A stretch of 64,000 nt of DNA from Mycobacterium sp. E183 (GTDB lineage: Bacteria > Actinomycetota > Actinomycetes > Mycobacteriales > Mycobacteriaceae). Of the stretch, positions 18,140-27,291 are shown piece after piece; within the stretch, counting starts at the first letter, position 1; each line of letters opens with the position of its first letter. Both the position numbers and the translations under genes were made by a program. The notes under the pieces were generated by a model, which did no database searches, was not told the DNA's origin, and saw only the letters and a list, made by a program, of their open reading frames with translations. The stretch covers positions 92,186 to 156,185 of the forward strand of contig NZ_LZJN01000142.1 in NCBI RefSeq assembly GCF_001667735.1, written 5' to 3'.

Positions 18140-18994
18140 TTAGGTCAGCCACCCTCGTAGCGCACGGGTGATTAGCGGCATCACGAGCCATGTCAGGATC
18201 GCCACGTTTGCCACCGCGGTCAGCGGCACCACGGCCCACAGTGGAAGGTCGGGGGCGGTCGACTGGCGGACAGCGGTGACCAGAAGTGATACCGGTATCA
18301 ATCCGGCGATCACTGCGATCGCTTGTTTCCATTGTTTGGGTCCCGCCCCCGGCGGGCTAAACCAGCCGGCGTAGCCACCGACGACGTTGACGGTTCGCTC
18401 GCTTTCGGTCAGCGCCGACATGGCGCGCAGAATGTTCCGGCGTTGCGCAGACCTCATCCAGCGGTCGAGATCGTCGCGGGTGTGAAACGTCAGCAGCGCC
18501 ACCGTGTCCGGTTGAGCGCCCGCGACGGCCGGGATGAGTTGGTGGCGAATAAGACCACCCAGCGCGCCGGCGGCCGCCACGGCATTCTCGTGGAGCTCGC
18601 GGTGGGCCTTTTCGGCTCCCTGGCGTAAACGGACAGCACTGATCAGGGTGACGCTATCGGTTCGGGGTTGAACGATGCGTTGCTCTATAGGCCGATCCTT
18701 AAGATATGCGTCGCATTCAGCGATCAAGGCCGCGCGCTGTGCAGAGCACAGCCACGCATCAAGGTCTCGCTCTGACCGAAACTGATAGATCACCACCCAC
18801 TCGCACGGGTGGTTCTCGTCGGGTGGCTGCACGCTCATGCCGATGTAACCGGAAGACCGCTCGATTGCCCGGCGCAGGCGGCGCAGCCAGCGTCGAAACC
18901 GCCGGTTTTCGTTGTCGCTTACTCGCCGCGATATGACCACGGTGGCATAGCCGGGACCGTGAGACGTCACCGCGCCGGCGGCGGTGGCGCTCAT
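18140..18994 (-). CDS. Membrane-anchored protein with two antibiotic-biosynthesis-monooxygenase-like (ABM) domains
   Basis: A 284-residue protein. Residues about 15-105 and 110-205 are two dimeric alpha-beta-barrel (ABM) units, each with an RRV/RLRQG-type first strand, a long helix, and the late strand-helix pair DLDAWLCSAQRAAL / DLDRWMRSAQRRNI that makes the internal repeat obvious. Two membrane helices follow (AIAVIAGLIPVSLLVTAV and VPLTAVANVAILTWLVMPLI), which place the tandem domain at the inner face of the membrane. ABM proteins include small monooxygenases and haem-degrading enzymes, but many have unknown roles. It is convergent with the AI-2E gene. Confidence 0.7.
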   Translation of the reverse strand: MSATAAGAVTSHGPGYATVVISRRVSDNENRRFRRWLRRLRRAIERSSGYIGMSVQPPDENHPCEWVVIYQFRSERDLDAWLCSAQRAALIAECDAYLKDRPIEQRIVQPRTDSVTLISAVRLRQGAEKAHRELHENAVAAAGALGGLIRHQLIPAVAGAQPDTVALLTFHTRDDLDRWMRSAQRRNILRAMSALTESERTVNVVGGYAGWFSPPGAGPKQWKQAIAVIAGLIPVSLLVTAVRQSTAPDLPLWAVVPLTAVANVAILTWLVMPLITRALRGWLT

Positions 18995-19019
18995 GACGGC
19001 ATGATCCGGCTCGCTTACC

Positions 19020-20021
19020 TCAGTCGTCGGCGATCGCCGGGGAACTGAGCGCGGGGACGGTGTCCTCGCGATGCAGCACCGACCGCGCGGCCACGGCGAA
19101 CATCTCGAGCTTGTCGACCACGGTCTGCCCCTCCAGCTTGTGCCCCCAGATGCTGATGCCCTGGTGGGTCGTCGGCTTCCAGACGGGCTCGTCGACGACG
19201 ATCGGGTTCCAGCCGACCTCCCACTCGAATCCCGACGGGGTCATCGCGTAGTACGACAGTTCCTTGTCGTTGGTGTGCTGCCCGACCGACATCGTCATCT
19301 CGAAACCCAGTGCCTTGACGCGCTGATACGACGCCACCATGTCGTCGAGCGTGGCGGCTTGGACGTTCACGTGTTGCACCCGCGTGCGAATCGGGTTGAC
19401 GGGCAACATGTTCACGGACGCGATCGCCACGGAGTGGTGACGTTCGTTGACGCGCAGGAAGCGGACCTTCAGCTTCAGGCCGTTGATCGTCTCGTCGATG
19501 TAGTCCGACAGGCGCGCGTTGAACACGTGGTCGTAGTAGCCCCGCATCTCGTGCGGCTTCTTCGTGAAGATCGCCACGTGGCCCAATCCGCCCGCGCCGG
19601 TGACGAACCCGCTGCCCGGTATATCCAGCGCCAGCGGCGCCGTGCGGGCGGTGGTGTACACCTCCTGGGTCAGCCCGTTGGGTCCGGGGAACCGCAGGAA
19701 GCGCTCCACGCCGCGGAGTTTGGCGTCGTCGTCGGAGCCCTCCACGGCCGGCACGCCGTGGTCGGTGACCCGCCGGCAGATTTCGTCGAAGGTGGCGTGG
19801 TCGTCGAGATGCCAACCGAAGGCGACGACGTCCTCCGCCGGCCCCTGCCGCAGCAGGAAGCGACATTCGTTGGCGTCCAAGCGAAACCGCATCGTGTCGG
19901 GCAGCATCTCGTCGAGGTGCATGCCGATCGCGTCGCGGCCGAAGCGCTTCCAGTCGGCGAACTTGTTGGTTTCGATCACGACATAGCCCAGGTGGACGTT
20001 GCCGAAGACGTCAGTGGTCAT
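19020..20021 (-). CDS. Extradiol catechol dioxygenase (VOC/BphC-HsaC type)
   Basis: Predicted Fe(II) ring-cleavage dioxygenase of 333 residues. It has two vicinal-oxygen-chelate halves. The C-terminal half carries the 2-His-1-carboxylate site at H148 (GGLGHVAIF), H217 (VQHVNV) and E268 (FEWEVGW). It would cut a catechol formed by the upstream flavin hydroxylase in the meta position. The ATG at 20021 was chosen because AAGGAGAA lies directly upstream. It is the last gene of the minus-strand arm, behind the C-C hydrolase with a 20-base gap. The meta-cleavage partners across the TetR gene support its role. The ring substrate (phenylpropionate-like, biphenyl-like or steroid-derived) is unresolved. 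Confidence 0.9.
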   Translation of the reverse strand: MTTDVFGNVHLGYVVIETNKFADWKRFGRDAIGMHLDEMLPDTMRFRLDANECRFLLRQGPAEDVVAFGWHLDDHATFDEICRRVTDHGVPAVEGSDDDAKLRGVERFLRFPGPNGLTQEVYTTARTAPLALDIPGSGFVTGAGGLGHVAIFTKKPHEMRGYYDHVFNARLSDYIDETINGLKLKVRFLRVNERHHSVAIASVNMLPVNPIRTRVQHVNVQAATLDDMVASYQRVKALGFEMTMSVGQHTNDKELSYYAMTPSGFEWEVGWNPIVVDEPVWKPTTHQGISIWGHKLEGQTVVDKLEMFAVAARSVLHREDTVPALSSPAIADD

Positions 20022-20041
20022 GAGATTCTCCTTACAGATGG

Positions 20042-20887
20042 TCAGGCCGTCAGGAACGCGGTGGTGACGGCGTTGAAGAAGTCGGCGCGTTCCCACTGGA
20101 CCCAGTGGCCCGTGTTCGCCGTGATGAGCACGTCGGCGTTGGGCATCCGCTCGCCCAGCATTGCCGCGCCGCTGGGCTTGTTGACCTTGTCGTCACGTCC
20201 CCAGATGACGAGCGTCGGGGTGTTCAGGTGCTTGAGCCGGCGGTCGCGGGTGAAGTCCATTCGCCACAACACCCTTGGGCCCGTCGGCCGTTGCAGGGGC
20301 GGATTGGCGACGACCTCGGGCTCGATCGACGACTGGTAGCGCGCCTCGATCAGGGCCTCCGGGACGGATTCGCCGTCGTACACCAGATACGAGCGGATGA
20401 AGGTGCGCAGCTTTTCGGGGCTGGGCCCGTCGCCGCCGTAGTACGACAGCAGGCTTTTCAGCCCCGCGGTCGGCAGCCCACGGCTCGTCCCGACACCGCC
20501 CGGCCCCATCAGCACGAGTTTGTCGACCCGATGCGGGCTGTCCAGGGCGAGGCGCAACGCGCAGGCACCGCCGAGGGAGTTGCCGACCAGGTGCGCGCGC
20601 TGGATGCCGAGTTGGTCGAACATGCCGCGGATGTGCTCGGCCAGGTAGCCGAACGGATCGTCGCGATCGACCCCCTTGGACGAGCGGCCGTAGCCGGGCA
20701 TGTCGGGGACGATCACGCGGAAGTTCTCGGCCAGCGGCTCGATGTTCTGCGAATAGTTCGACACGCCCGACGCGCCCGGGCCGCCGCCGTGCAGGAGGAC
20801 CACCGGTGGGCCGTCCCCAGCCTCGACGAGGAAGATGTCTTTCCCGTTGACGCGCACGGTGCGCTCGATCATGGTGTTGCTGGTCAT
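20042..20887 (-). CDS. Meta-cleavage product C-C hydrolase (MhpC/BphD/HsaD-like)
   Basis: Alpha/beta hydrolase of 281 residues. It has the LLHGGGPGASG oxyanion segment typical of MCP hydrolases, nucleophile S104 in GNSLGG, an acid residue at D232/D233 (WGRDDKV) and H261 in NTGHWVQWE. It is expected to hydrolyse the ring-opened dienoate made by the extradiol dioxygenase into a 2-hydroxypentadienoate and an acid. It lies between the flavin hydroxylase and the dioxygenase, with gaps of 11 and 20 bases, in a clear operon. Confidence 0.92.
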   Translation of the reverse strand: MTSNTMIERTVRVNGKDIFLVEAGDGPPVVLLHGGGPGASGVSNYSQNIEPLAENFRVIVPDMPGYGRSSKGVDRDDPFGYLAEHIRGMFDQLGIQRAHLVGNSLGGACALRLALDSPHRVDKLVLMGPGGVGTSRGLPTAGLKSLLSYYGGDGPSPEKLRTFIRSYLVYDGESVPEALIEARYQSSIEPEVVANPPLQRPTGPRVLWRMDFTRDRRLKHLNTPTLVIWGRDDKVNKPSGAAMLGERMPNADVLITANTGHWVQWERADFFNAVTTAFLTA

Positions 20888-20898
20888 CGAATCCGTCC

Positions 20899-22494
20899 TT
20901 AAACCGTGGCGATCGCAAGTGCGGCGTTGCCGGGCGCAGCGGGTCGCCGCTCAATAAATCCGGCCGGGGGCCCCGGCAACCGCTGGTCTTCCTTTGCGGC
21001 GGCGTAGACGAACCCGTCGGGCCGCACCACCACCACCGACGCGCCGCGCTTGTCGAGCCAGCGCGTGAGAATGCCGTCGGCGTCCACGACGCTGTCAGCG
21101 CTCGGAACCGCCCCGGGCACAAGGATTTTCAGGACGGGGACGCCCGCCTCACGCCACTCCCGCAGATCGGGGGCCGGCCCGAGGTGCAGCACGGTCCAGC
21201 GGCCGCCGATGACGTCGTCCAGGCGGACGGCGTCACCCTTCTCCTCGACCACCCACGGCTGCTGGATGAGCCAGCCGACGGCACCGTTTCCGTTGTGCGC
21301 CAACAAACCCTTCTGGTAACGCGCGTCGGGCAGCCAGCGGTGCTGGCGGAGCCAGGACGTGAACCCGGGCACCTTGCTCGCGGTGCGGAAGAAGTGGTTT
21401 CGCACGGCGGCGCGCCGCGGGTCGCGTTGGATGATCAGCTTGCCCGTCTTGACCGCGCGGTTGGTGACCTCCTTCACGTGTGGCATCCGCTCAGCCTGGT
21501 AGGTGTCCAGCACCGACTCGGGCAGCGACCCGTTCAGCACCGCGGCCAGCTTCCAGCACAGGTTCGCCACGTCGCGAACACCGGCGCACATGCCCTGGCC
21601 GATCCACGGTGGCATCGCGTGCGCGGCGTCCCCGGCCAGGAAGACGCGGCCGACGCGCCACCGGTCGGCGAAGCGGACGTGGTGGCTGTAGCAGGCGAAC
21701 CCGAGGATCTTCACGTTGTCGGGCGAGATCCCCTGCCCCCGCAGCACCTTCCAGATCGCCTCCTCGGAGAGGAGGTCCTTCTCGTCCTCCTCGTCTCGCA
21801 CCGGGAACTCCCACCGGTGGTGACCCAGCGGGGTGGGGCAGTCGACGGTCGGCCGCTCCGGGTTGCAGTGAAAGCGCAGCCGGTCGTGGCCCGGCCATTC
21901 CTTGAGCACCTTGGTGTCGATGACGATCCAGCGCTCCCCGTAGGTGCGCCCGCTGAAACCGATGCCCAGCTGGCCGCGGATGAAGCTCGACCCACCGTCC
22001 GCGGCGATCACGTACGACGCCCAAATCCGGCGGAACTCGTCGGCGCGAAGATCGGCCAGCATGAGTTCGACGTGATCGTCACGCTGGACCACCCGCAGGC
22101 ACTCGTGCTCGAGGAGGACCGTGACGTTGGGGAAGCGGTCCACCCCTTCGCGCAGCACCTTCTCCAGTGCCGGCTGGTAGATGAACTGTTGCGGCGGGTG
22201 GCCGTTGCCCCGCGACACCGGCAGGAGCCGCACGAACGGGACGCCGTCGGCGTCGACGAAGTTGGCGCCGTTGCCGGGCTGCATGTCGGCGTTGAGCCGG
22301 TCGGCCAGGCCGACCTGTTGCCAGATGCGCACGACCTCTTCGTCGGTGGAGATGGCCCGCGCGCGTACGTAGATGTTCGGATCGCGCTCGACGACGACGA
22401 CCTTGAGGCCCAGCTGGCCGAGCAGGTTGGCGGCGGTGACGCCGACCGGCCCGTACCCGACGATCGCTACGTCATGAATCGGTTGGTCTGACAT
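20899..22494 (-). CDS. Flavin-dependent aromatic hydroxylase (MhpA-like)
   Basis: FAD-dependent monooxygenase of 531 residues. The FAD-binding start is VAIVGYGPVGVTAANLL, then ERDPNIYVRARAI, and the second motif is FLAGDAAHAMPPWIGQGM. After about residue 400 there is a thioredoxin-like C-terminal domain typical of MhpA and phenol-hydroxylase types. It would add a hydroxyl ortho to an existing phenolic OH, giving the catechol that the downstream dioxygenase cleaves. It is the first gene of the minus arm, divergent from the TetR gene with 91 bases between them. Confidence 0.9.
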   Translation of the reverse strand: MSDQPIHDVAIVGYGPVGVTAANLLGQLGLKVVVVERDPNIYVRARAISTDEEVVRIWQQVGLADRLNADMQPGNGANFVDADGVPFVRLLPVSRGNGHPPQQFIYQPALEKVLREGVDRFPNVTVLLEHECLRVVQRDDHVELMLADLRADEFRRIWASYVIAADGGSSFIRGQLGIGFSGRTYGERWIVIDTKVLKEWPGHDRLRFHCNPERPTVDCPTPLGHHRWEFPVRDEEDEKDLLSEEAIWKVLRGQGISPDNVKILGFACYSHHVRFADRWRVGRVFLAGDAAHAMPPWIGQGMCAGVRDVANLCWKLAAVLNGSLPESVLDTYQAERMPHVKEVTNRAVKTGKLIIQRDPRRAAVRNHFFRTASKVPGFTSWLRQHRWLPDARYQKGLLAHNGNGAVGWLIQQPWVVEEKGDAVRLDDVIGGRWTVLHLGPAPDLREWREAGVPVLKILVPGAVPSADSVVDADGILTRWLDKRGASVVVVRPDGFVYAAAKEDQRLPGPPAGFIERRPAAPGNAALAIATV

Positions 22495-22524
22495 GAGGGG
22501 AACCTTCGGTGGAGAAGTTGTTAA

Positions 22525-22540
22525 TGTAGTGCTCCATACA
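22525..22540. promoter_or_regulatory. Weak palindrome in the divergent TetR/hydroxylase promoter
   Basis: TGTA-N8-TACA lies midway between the divergent hydroxylase and TetR genes. It is short and could be chance. It is listed because its position suits a TetR operator controlling both arms. Confidence 0.25.
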
Positions 22541-22585
22541 GTAAGCTCTCGATAGCGTGATCGTCAACACCCCGGAGGAGGGAAT

Positions 22586-23245
22586 GTGGCACAGAAAAAA
22601 TCGGCCGGTCCTGAGGCCGCCGAACCCCGTGCTCAGCGGCGCACGCGGGCCAATGGCGAGCAGTCGCGCGAGCGGATCCTGGACGCGGCGACCGAGGTCG
22701 CCACGGAACGCGGCTACGACGGCACCACGATCTCACTGGTCAGCAAGAAGAGCGGCCTGCCTCCGACTTCCATCTACTGGCATTTCGCCGACAAGGACGA
22801 CCTGATCGCGGCAGTCATCGAGCGCAGCTTCCAGCGCTGGCTGGCCGAGCTCGACCTGACAGAAGTGACGCCGGACCGCGAGTGGATGACGGAGTTCGGC
22901 GGCCGGGTCGCCAAGGCCCTGCTCGATGCGCCGGACTTCCTCCGCCTCGGGCTGATGCTGAGCCTGGAGCGTCGGCCCGTCGAACCGCGGGCCAGGGAGA
23001 TGTTCCTCGAGGTGCGCGATCGCGCGTTCCACCGGTTCGCGGAGATGGTGCGGCAGCTTGCCCCGGAGCTCGGCGACGAAGGTGTGCACCTGCTAACCAC
23101 CTACGCGATTGCCGGCGCCGACGGGTTGTTCATCGCCAAGGAAGTCGGCGGGGACTCCGTCGATCTGGTCAGGCTGTTGGACCTGCACGTCCGCATCGTC
23201 TTCGACATGGCGGCCAAGCTGCTCGAACCGGGGGAGCCGGCATGA
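22586..23245 (+). CDS. TetR-family regulator of the meta-cleavage cluster
   Basis: A 219-residue regulator. A basic N-terminal tail (AQKKSAGPEAAEPRAQRRTR) is followed by a TetR helix-turn-helix (ILDAATEVATERGYDGTTI, then KSGLPPTSIYWHFADKDDLI). The GTG at 22586 follows GGAGGAGGG. It is divergent from the hydroxylase arm, and its stop overlaps the hydratase start by 4 bases, so it is co-transcribed with the lower pathway. That arrangement suggests autoregulated control of both arms by an aromatic or ring-opened inducer. Confidence 0.9.
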   Translation: MAQKKSAGPEAAEPRAQRRTRANGEQSRERILDAATEVATERGYDGTTISLVSKKSGLPPTSIYWHFADKDDLIAAVIERSFQRWLAELDLTEVTPDREWMTEFGGRVAKALLDAPDFLRLGLMLSLERRPVEPRAREMFLEVRDRAFHRFAEMVRQLAPELGDEGVHLLTTYAIAGADGLFIAKEVGGDSVDLVRLLDLHVRIVFDMAAKLLEPGEPA

Positions 23246-24030
23246 CCGTTCAATCCGCTCAGCTGACCGACGCCGCACAACTGCTCTTCGACGCGCAGAG
23301 CACCCGCGTCCCGATCGAGCCGCTGACGCAGATGTATCCGAATATGACGGTGGCCCAGGCGTATTCGGTGCAGCGCGCCAACATGGTCCGCTATCTCGCC
23401 GAGGGTCGCACGCTGCGCGGCCACAAGATCGGCATCACCTCCGCGCCCATGCAGCAGCTGCTGGGGGTCGACGAGCCCGATTTCGGCTACGTCCTCGACA
23501 GCATGGTGCTCCCCGACGCGGCGACCGTGCCGGTCACCGCGTTCTGCGCGCCGCGCGTCGAGCCTGAGGTCGCCTTCCTGATGCGCGCGCCGCTGCGCGG
23601 GCCGGGCGTGACGATCGGCGACGTGCTGGCCGCCACCGAGGCCGTCGCCCCGGCGTTGGAGATCGTTGACAGCCGGATCGCCGATTGGCGGATCACGTTG
23701 GCGGACACCGTGGCCGACAACGCGAGCTCCGGTGCGGTGGTGCTGGGCGAGTGGGTGCCGATCGGCCGGGCGCCGGCGCTCCCCGAGACCACCGCGACAC
23801 TCGTCGTCAACGGCGTGACCGTCGCCACGGGCGCGGGCACCGCCGTGCTGGGTCATCCCGCCGCCGCCGTCGCCTGGCTGGCCAACGCGGTCGCGAAATA
23901 CGGCACTGCCATCGAGGCCGGCGCGTTCGTCATGTCCGGCTCGTATACCACGGCGCCGTTCGTCGGCGCGGGAGATCGGGCGTCGGCGGCGGTCAGCGGG
24001 CTCGGCGCCGTTAGCGTGACTTTCGAGTAG
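23242..24030 (+). CDS. 2-keto-4-pentenoate hydratase (MhpD/HsaE-like)
   Basis: A 262-residue member of the 2-hydroxypentadienoate hydratase/fumarylacetoacetase-like family. It has [25 protein letters not shown] and VEPEVAFLM (metal-binding Glu residues), [12 protein letters not shown] and [11 protein letters not shown], all of which are family marks. It adds water to the dienoate to give 4-hydroxy-2-oxovalerate or a homologue. The start at 23242 overlaps the TetR stop (ATGA). The acetaldehyde dehydrogenase starts 11 bases later. Confidence 0.93.
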   Translation: MTVQSAQLTDAAQLLFDAQSTRVPIEPLTQMYPNMTVAQAYSVQRANMVRYLAEGRTLRGHKIGITSAPMQQLLGVDEPDFGYVLDSMVLPDAATVPVTAFCAPRVEPEVAFLMRAPLRGPGVTIGDVLAATEAVAPALEIVDSRIADWRITLADTVADNASSGAVVLGEWVPIGRAPALPETTATLVVNGVTVATGAGTAVLGHPAAAVAWLANAVAKYGTAIEAGAFVMSGSYTTAPFVGAGDRASAAVSGLGAVSVTFE

Positions 24031-24041
24031 GGAGCAGTTCA

Positions 24042-24995
24042 GTGAGTAACGAACGATATCCGGTCGCCATCATCGGGTCGGGCAACATCGGCACCGACCT
24101 GATGATCAAGGTCCTCCGCAGCGACGGGCCGCTGGAGATGGCGGCAATGATCGGCATCGACCCGGGGTCCGACGGGCTGGCCCGGGCGAAACGCCTTGGC
24201 GTCCCCGTGTCTTCGGAAGGGATCGAGGGCCTGCTCGCGATGCCCCACTTCGACGAGATCCGGCTGGTGTTCGACGCCACCAGCGCCGGCGCCCATGTCC
24301 GGCACTGGAACTTTCTGCGCGACAAGGACATTCGCGTCCTCGACCTGACGCCGGCGGCCGTCGGACCATTCTGCGTGCCGGTGGTGAACCTGGAGGACCA
24401 CATCGACGCGCCGAACCTGAACATGGTGACGTGCGGGGGGCAGGCCACCGTGCCGATCGTCGCCGCCGTCAACAACGCGGCCCCGGTGTCGTACGCCGAA
24501 ATCGTCTCGTCCATCTCGTCGAAGTCGGCCGGCCCGGGCACGCGCGCGAACATCGACGAGTTCATCGAGACGACCGCCACCGCGCTCAAAGTGGTTGGCG
24601 GAGCGCAGCGCAGCAAGGCGGTGATCGTCCTCAACCCGGCCGACCCCCCGATCCTCATGCGCAACACCGTCTACTGCCTGGTCGAGGGCGACTGCGACCA
24701 CGAGGCCATCGGCGCCTCGATCGCCGAGATGGTGGAGCGGGTCACCCGGTATGTGCCGGGCTACAAGCTCACCAAGCCCGTCCAGTTCGAGACGTTCGAC
24801 GCCGACCGTCCGCTGCACATCCCGGAGACCGGGAAGTTCATGGGCACCCGGGTCACCGTGATGCTGCAGGTGACGGGCGCCGCGCACTACCTCCCCGCCT
24901 ATGCGGGCAACCTCGACATCATGACGTCGGCCGCCCTGGCCACCGCGGAACGAATCGCCGCGCACTCGATGACGACTGTGGGGGTGAGGAAATGA
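24042..24995 (+). CDS. Acetaldehyde dehydrogenase, acylating (MhpF/HsaG-like)
   Basis: A 317-residue enzyme with the NAD motif [11 protein letters not shown] (residues 10-20) and catalytic Cys131 in [11 protein letters not shown]. It converts the aldehyde released by the aldolase into its CoA thioester and channels it inside the aldolase-dehydrogenase complex. The GTG start follows GGGAG. Its stop overlaps the aldolase start by 4 bases, as expected for partners made together. Confidence 0.95.
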   Translation: MSNERYPVAIIGSGNIGTDLMIKVLRSDGPLEMAAMIGIDPGSDGLARAKRLGVPVSSEGIEGLLAMPHFDEIRLVFDATSAGAHVRHWNFLRDKDIRVLDLTPAAVGPFCVPVVNLEDHIDAPNLNMVTCGGQATVPIVAAVNNAAPVSYAEIVSSISSKSAGPGTRANIDEFIETTATALKVVGGAQRSKAVIVLNPADPPILMRNTVYCLVEGDCDHEAIGASIAEMVERVTRYVPGYKLTKPVQFETFDADRPLHIPETGKFMGTRVTVMLQVTGAAHYLPAYAGNLDIMTSAALATAERIAAHSMTTVGVRK

Positions 24996-26011
24996 GCAAG
25001 CCGCTGTACATCAGTGATGTCACGCTGCGTGACGGCATGCACGCCGTGCGACACTCTTACACCCTGGAGCAGGTCACCGAGATCGCCCGGGCGCTCGACC
25101 AGGCGGGGGTGGACTCTATCGAGGTCGCCCATGGAGACGGGCTGGCCGGGTCCAGCTGCGTCTACGGATTCGGCGCCCACACCGACCTGGAGTGGATCGA
25201 GGCCGTGGCCGGGACCGTAGAGCGGGCCAAGGTGGCGACCCTCGTGCTGCCGGGCATCGGGACCGTCCGCGACCTGACCGCCGCGCACCGGGCGGGCGCG
25301 AGTGTCGTACGCGTCGCGACGCACTGCACCGAGGCCGACATCTCCGCGCACCACATCGTCGCGGCGCGCGAACTCGGCATGGACACCGTCGGTTTCCTCA
25401 TGATGAGCCACATGACCACCCCGCAGAAGCTCGCCGAGCAGGCCGTCCTGATGGAGGGATACGGGGCCGGGTGCGTCTATGTCGTCGACTCCGGGGGCGC
25501 GATGACCATGCGCGACGTCGCCGAACGGGTCGACGCGGTGCGGCAAAGCCTCGACAGTGCAACCGAAGTCGGCATCCATGCCCACCACAACATGTCGCTG
25601 GGTGTGGCGAATTCGATGGTCGCCGTGGAGCATGGCGCTCACCGCGTCGACGCATCACTGACGGGTATGGGCGCCGGCGCCGGTAACGCGCCGCTGGAGG
25701 TCTTCGTCGCGGCGGCCACCCGGATGGGCTGGCAACACGGCTGTGACCTCAACGCGCTCGAGGACGCCGCCGACGACCTTGTGCGGCCCCTGCAGCAGCG
25801 TCCGGTGCGCGTGGACCGGGAGACGTTGACGCTGGGATACGCGGGCGTGTACTCAAGTTTCCTGCGTCATGCCGAGGCAACTGCCGAACGGTTCGGCGTC
25901 GATGCGCGCACGCTTCTGGTCGAAGCCGGGCGCAGGGGCTTGGTCGGCGGCCAGGAGGACGTGCTTATCGATATCGCCCTCGACCTGACCGGGGAACGGG
26001 TTTCCGGGTAA
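24992..26011 (+). CDS. 4-hydroxy-2-oxovalerate aldolase (MhpE/HsaF-like)
   Basis: Metal-dependent aldolase of 339 residues. It has the signature [13 protein letters not shown] at the N-terminus (catalytic Arg and metal-binding Asp), the metal-binding [13 protein letters not shown], and a C-terminal domain that contacts the dehydrogenase partner. It cleaves 4-hydroxy-2-oxoacids to pyruvate and an aldehyde. It is the last gene of the plus arm and ends the pathway that begins with the flavin hydroxylase. Confidence 0.95.
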   Translation: MSKPLYISDVTLRDGMHAVRHSYTLEQVTEIARALDQAGVDSIEVAHGDGLAGSSCVYGFGAHTDLEWIEAVAGTVERAKVATLVLPGIGTVRDLTAAHRAGASVVRVATHCTEADISAHHIVAARELGMDTVGFLMMSHMTTPQKLAEQAVLMEGYGAGCVYVVDSGGAMTMRDVAERVDAVRQSLDSATEVGIHAHHNMSLGVANSMVAVEHGAHRVDASLTGMGAGAGNAPLEVFVAAATRMGWQHGCDLNALEDAADDLVRPLQQRPVRVDRETLTLGYAGVYSSFLRHAEATAERFGVDARTLLVEAGRRGLVGGQEDVLIDIALDLTGERVSG

Positions 26012-26166
26012 CCCCGGAGGTTTTGAGGTGGCAACGAAGGCATCGAGAGGCGACCCGCAGGTGTCTCCGAGGTTGCCCTCCTGTGTCGCCGACGCTGCCC
26101 GGCTGGGCTCTCGGCCGACCGCAGTGATATCGGGATCACGGAACTCACCCAGTGACGCAAGTGATT

Positions 26167-27291
26167 CTATTGACCCGACCACGACGGGCTGGCGGTCAGC
26201 ACGTGGGGACCGCCCTCGGTGATGTGAACGGTGTCCCGTCTGAATAGCGCCCCGACACCCTTTTCCCAGACATACGCGGTGATGGCCAACACCATCCCCG
26301 CCTCCAGTTGGTCGAATTCGCCCGCTGCCAGCAGGGTTTGGGACACCACCGGCGGATCGAATCCCAGCCCCAATCCGTGCGCGATCGGCATCGGCGGAAT
26401 CGGCTCGCCGGCGGCCTGATAGGCGGCCACCAAGTCCGAGGTGGGCGCGCCGGGCCGGCAGGCCGCAAGCATGTTGTCGTACAACGTGTTCGACCGCTCG
26501 AACAGGTCGCGCGTAGCCCGGTCGGCGTGGTCGCCGGCCGGCCACGTCCGGCCCACTTCCGCGACATAGCCGTTCGCCAGGGCCCCCGCGGCGAACGCGA
26601 CCAGATCACCCGGCCGCCCCTCGCCCGATCCGGCGCGACGCCACGGGTGCTCCTTCGACGTCACCCACGCCGCGTCCTGGGTGGCGGGCGTGCTCACACC
26701 GCCCGCGGCCATGGCCTCCATCATGGCCCCCGCCAGCGCTCGTTCCGACACGCCCGGCGCGAATTCGGCCAGCGCGGCGGCAAGTCCGCGCTCGGCGACC
26801 CGGAGCGCCGTCGCCATGGCCGCGATCTCGTCGGCCGTCTTGACGCGCCGCGCCGCCCGCATCGCGGGCTCCGCGTCGACGAGCTCGGCGTTCGGGAACG
26901 CCTCCGGCAGCAGGGCGGCGAAAGTCGGAGTGATCGCATCGGTTCCGACCCGACGCGCGGTGTGGGCGCCATCGATCTTCGTCAGCACGTCGATGAGCGT
27001 CATCGGGTTCCAGGCCAGCCCGTACAGGTGATCGTGCCCGATCTCCTCCGGCACCCCCTCGTCGTCGGTGCTGTTGAGATAGATCTCGCCTGACCCGCGC
27101 ACCACGACGCACATCGGGCCGAACGGTCGCGTCCCGGCGATCCACAACTGCGGTGCGCCGGTCACGTAACGAATGTTGGCTTGACGCCCAAGCACCAGCA
27201 TGTCCAGCCCGTGCGCGTCCATCTGCGCCAACGCGCGGTCCCGGCGGCCCATCCGCAGCGCCGTGGGGTCGGGCAGAACTTCAGTCGCCAT
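26167..27291 (-). CDS. M24-fold protein with lost metal ligands (creatinase-like)
   Basis: A 374-residue protein with the N-terminal domain and pita-bread domain of the M24 family. Aligned with aminopeptidase P, the five metal ligands read A234 (for Asp), E245 (for Asp), H305 (kept), T338 (for Glu) and R351/R352 (for Glu). A dinuclear metalloprotease is therefore ruled out in practice. Creatinase, which works without metal, is the known precedent, so a hydrolase for a small C-N substrate or a non-catalytic partner are the options. Its start overlaps the end of the upstream intact M24 gene by 11 bases, so the two are made together. Confidence 0.85.
   Translation of the reverse strand: MATEVLPDPTALRMGRRDRALAQMDAHGLDMLVLGRQANIRYVTGAPQLWIAGTRPFGPMCVVVRGSGEIYLNSTDDEGVPEEIGHDHLYGLAWNPMTLIDVLTKIDGAHTARRVGTDAITPTFAALLPEAFPNAELVDAEPAMRAARRVKTADEIAAMATALRVAERGLAAALAEFAPGVSERALAGAMMEAMAAGGVSTPATQDAAWVTSKEHPWRRAGSGEGRPGDLVAFAAGALANGYVAEVGRTWPAGDHADRATRDLFERSNTLYDNMLAACRPGAPTSDLVAAYQAAGEPIPPMPIAHGLGLGFDPPVVSQTLLAAGEFDQLEAGMVLAITAYVWEKGVGALFRRDTVHITEGGPHVLTASPSWSGQ

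Noticed and set aside
26012..26166. Possible small gene after the aldolase
   Set aside because: The 155-base gap has a GGAGG-like run but no frame with a convincing protein; it overlaps the convergent M24 end.
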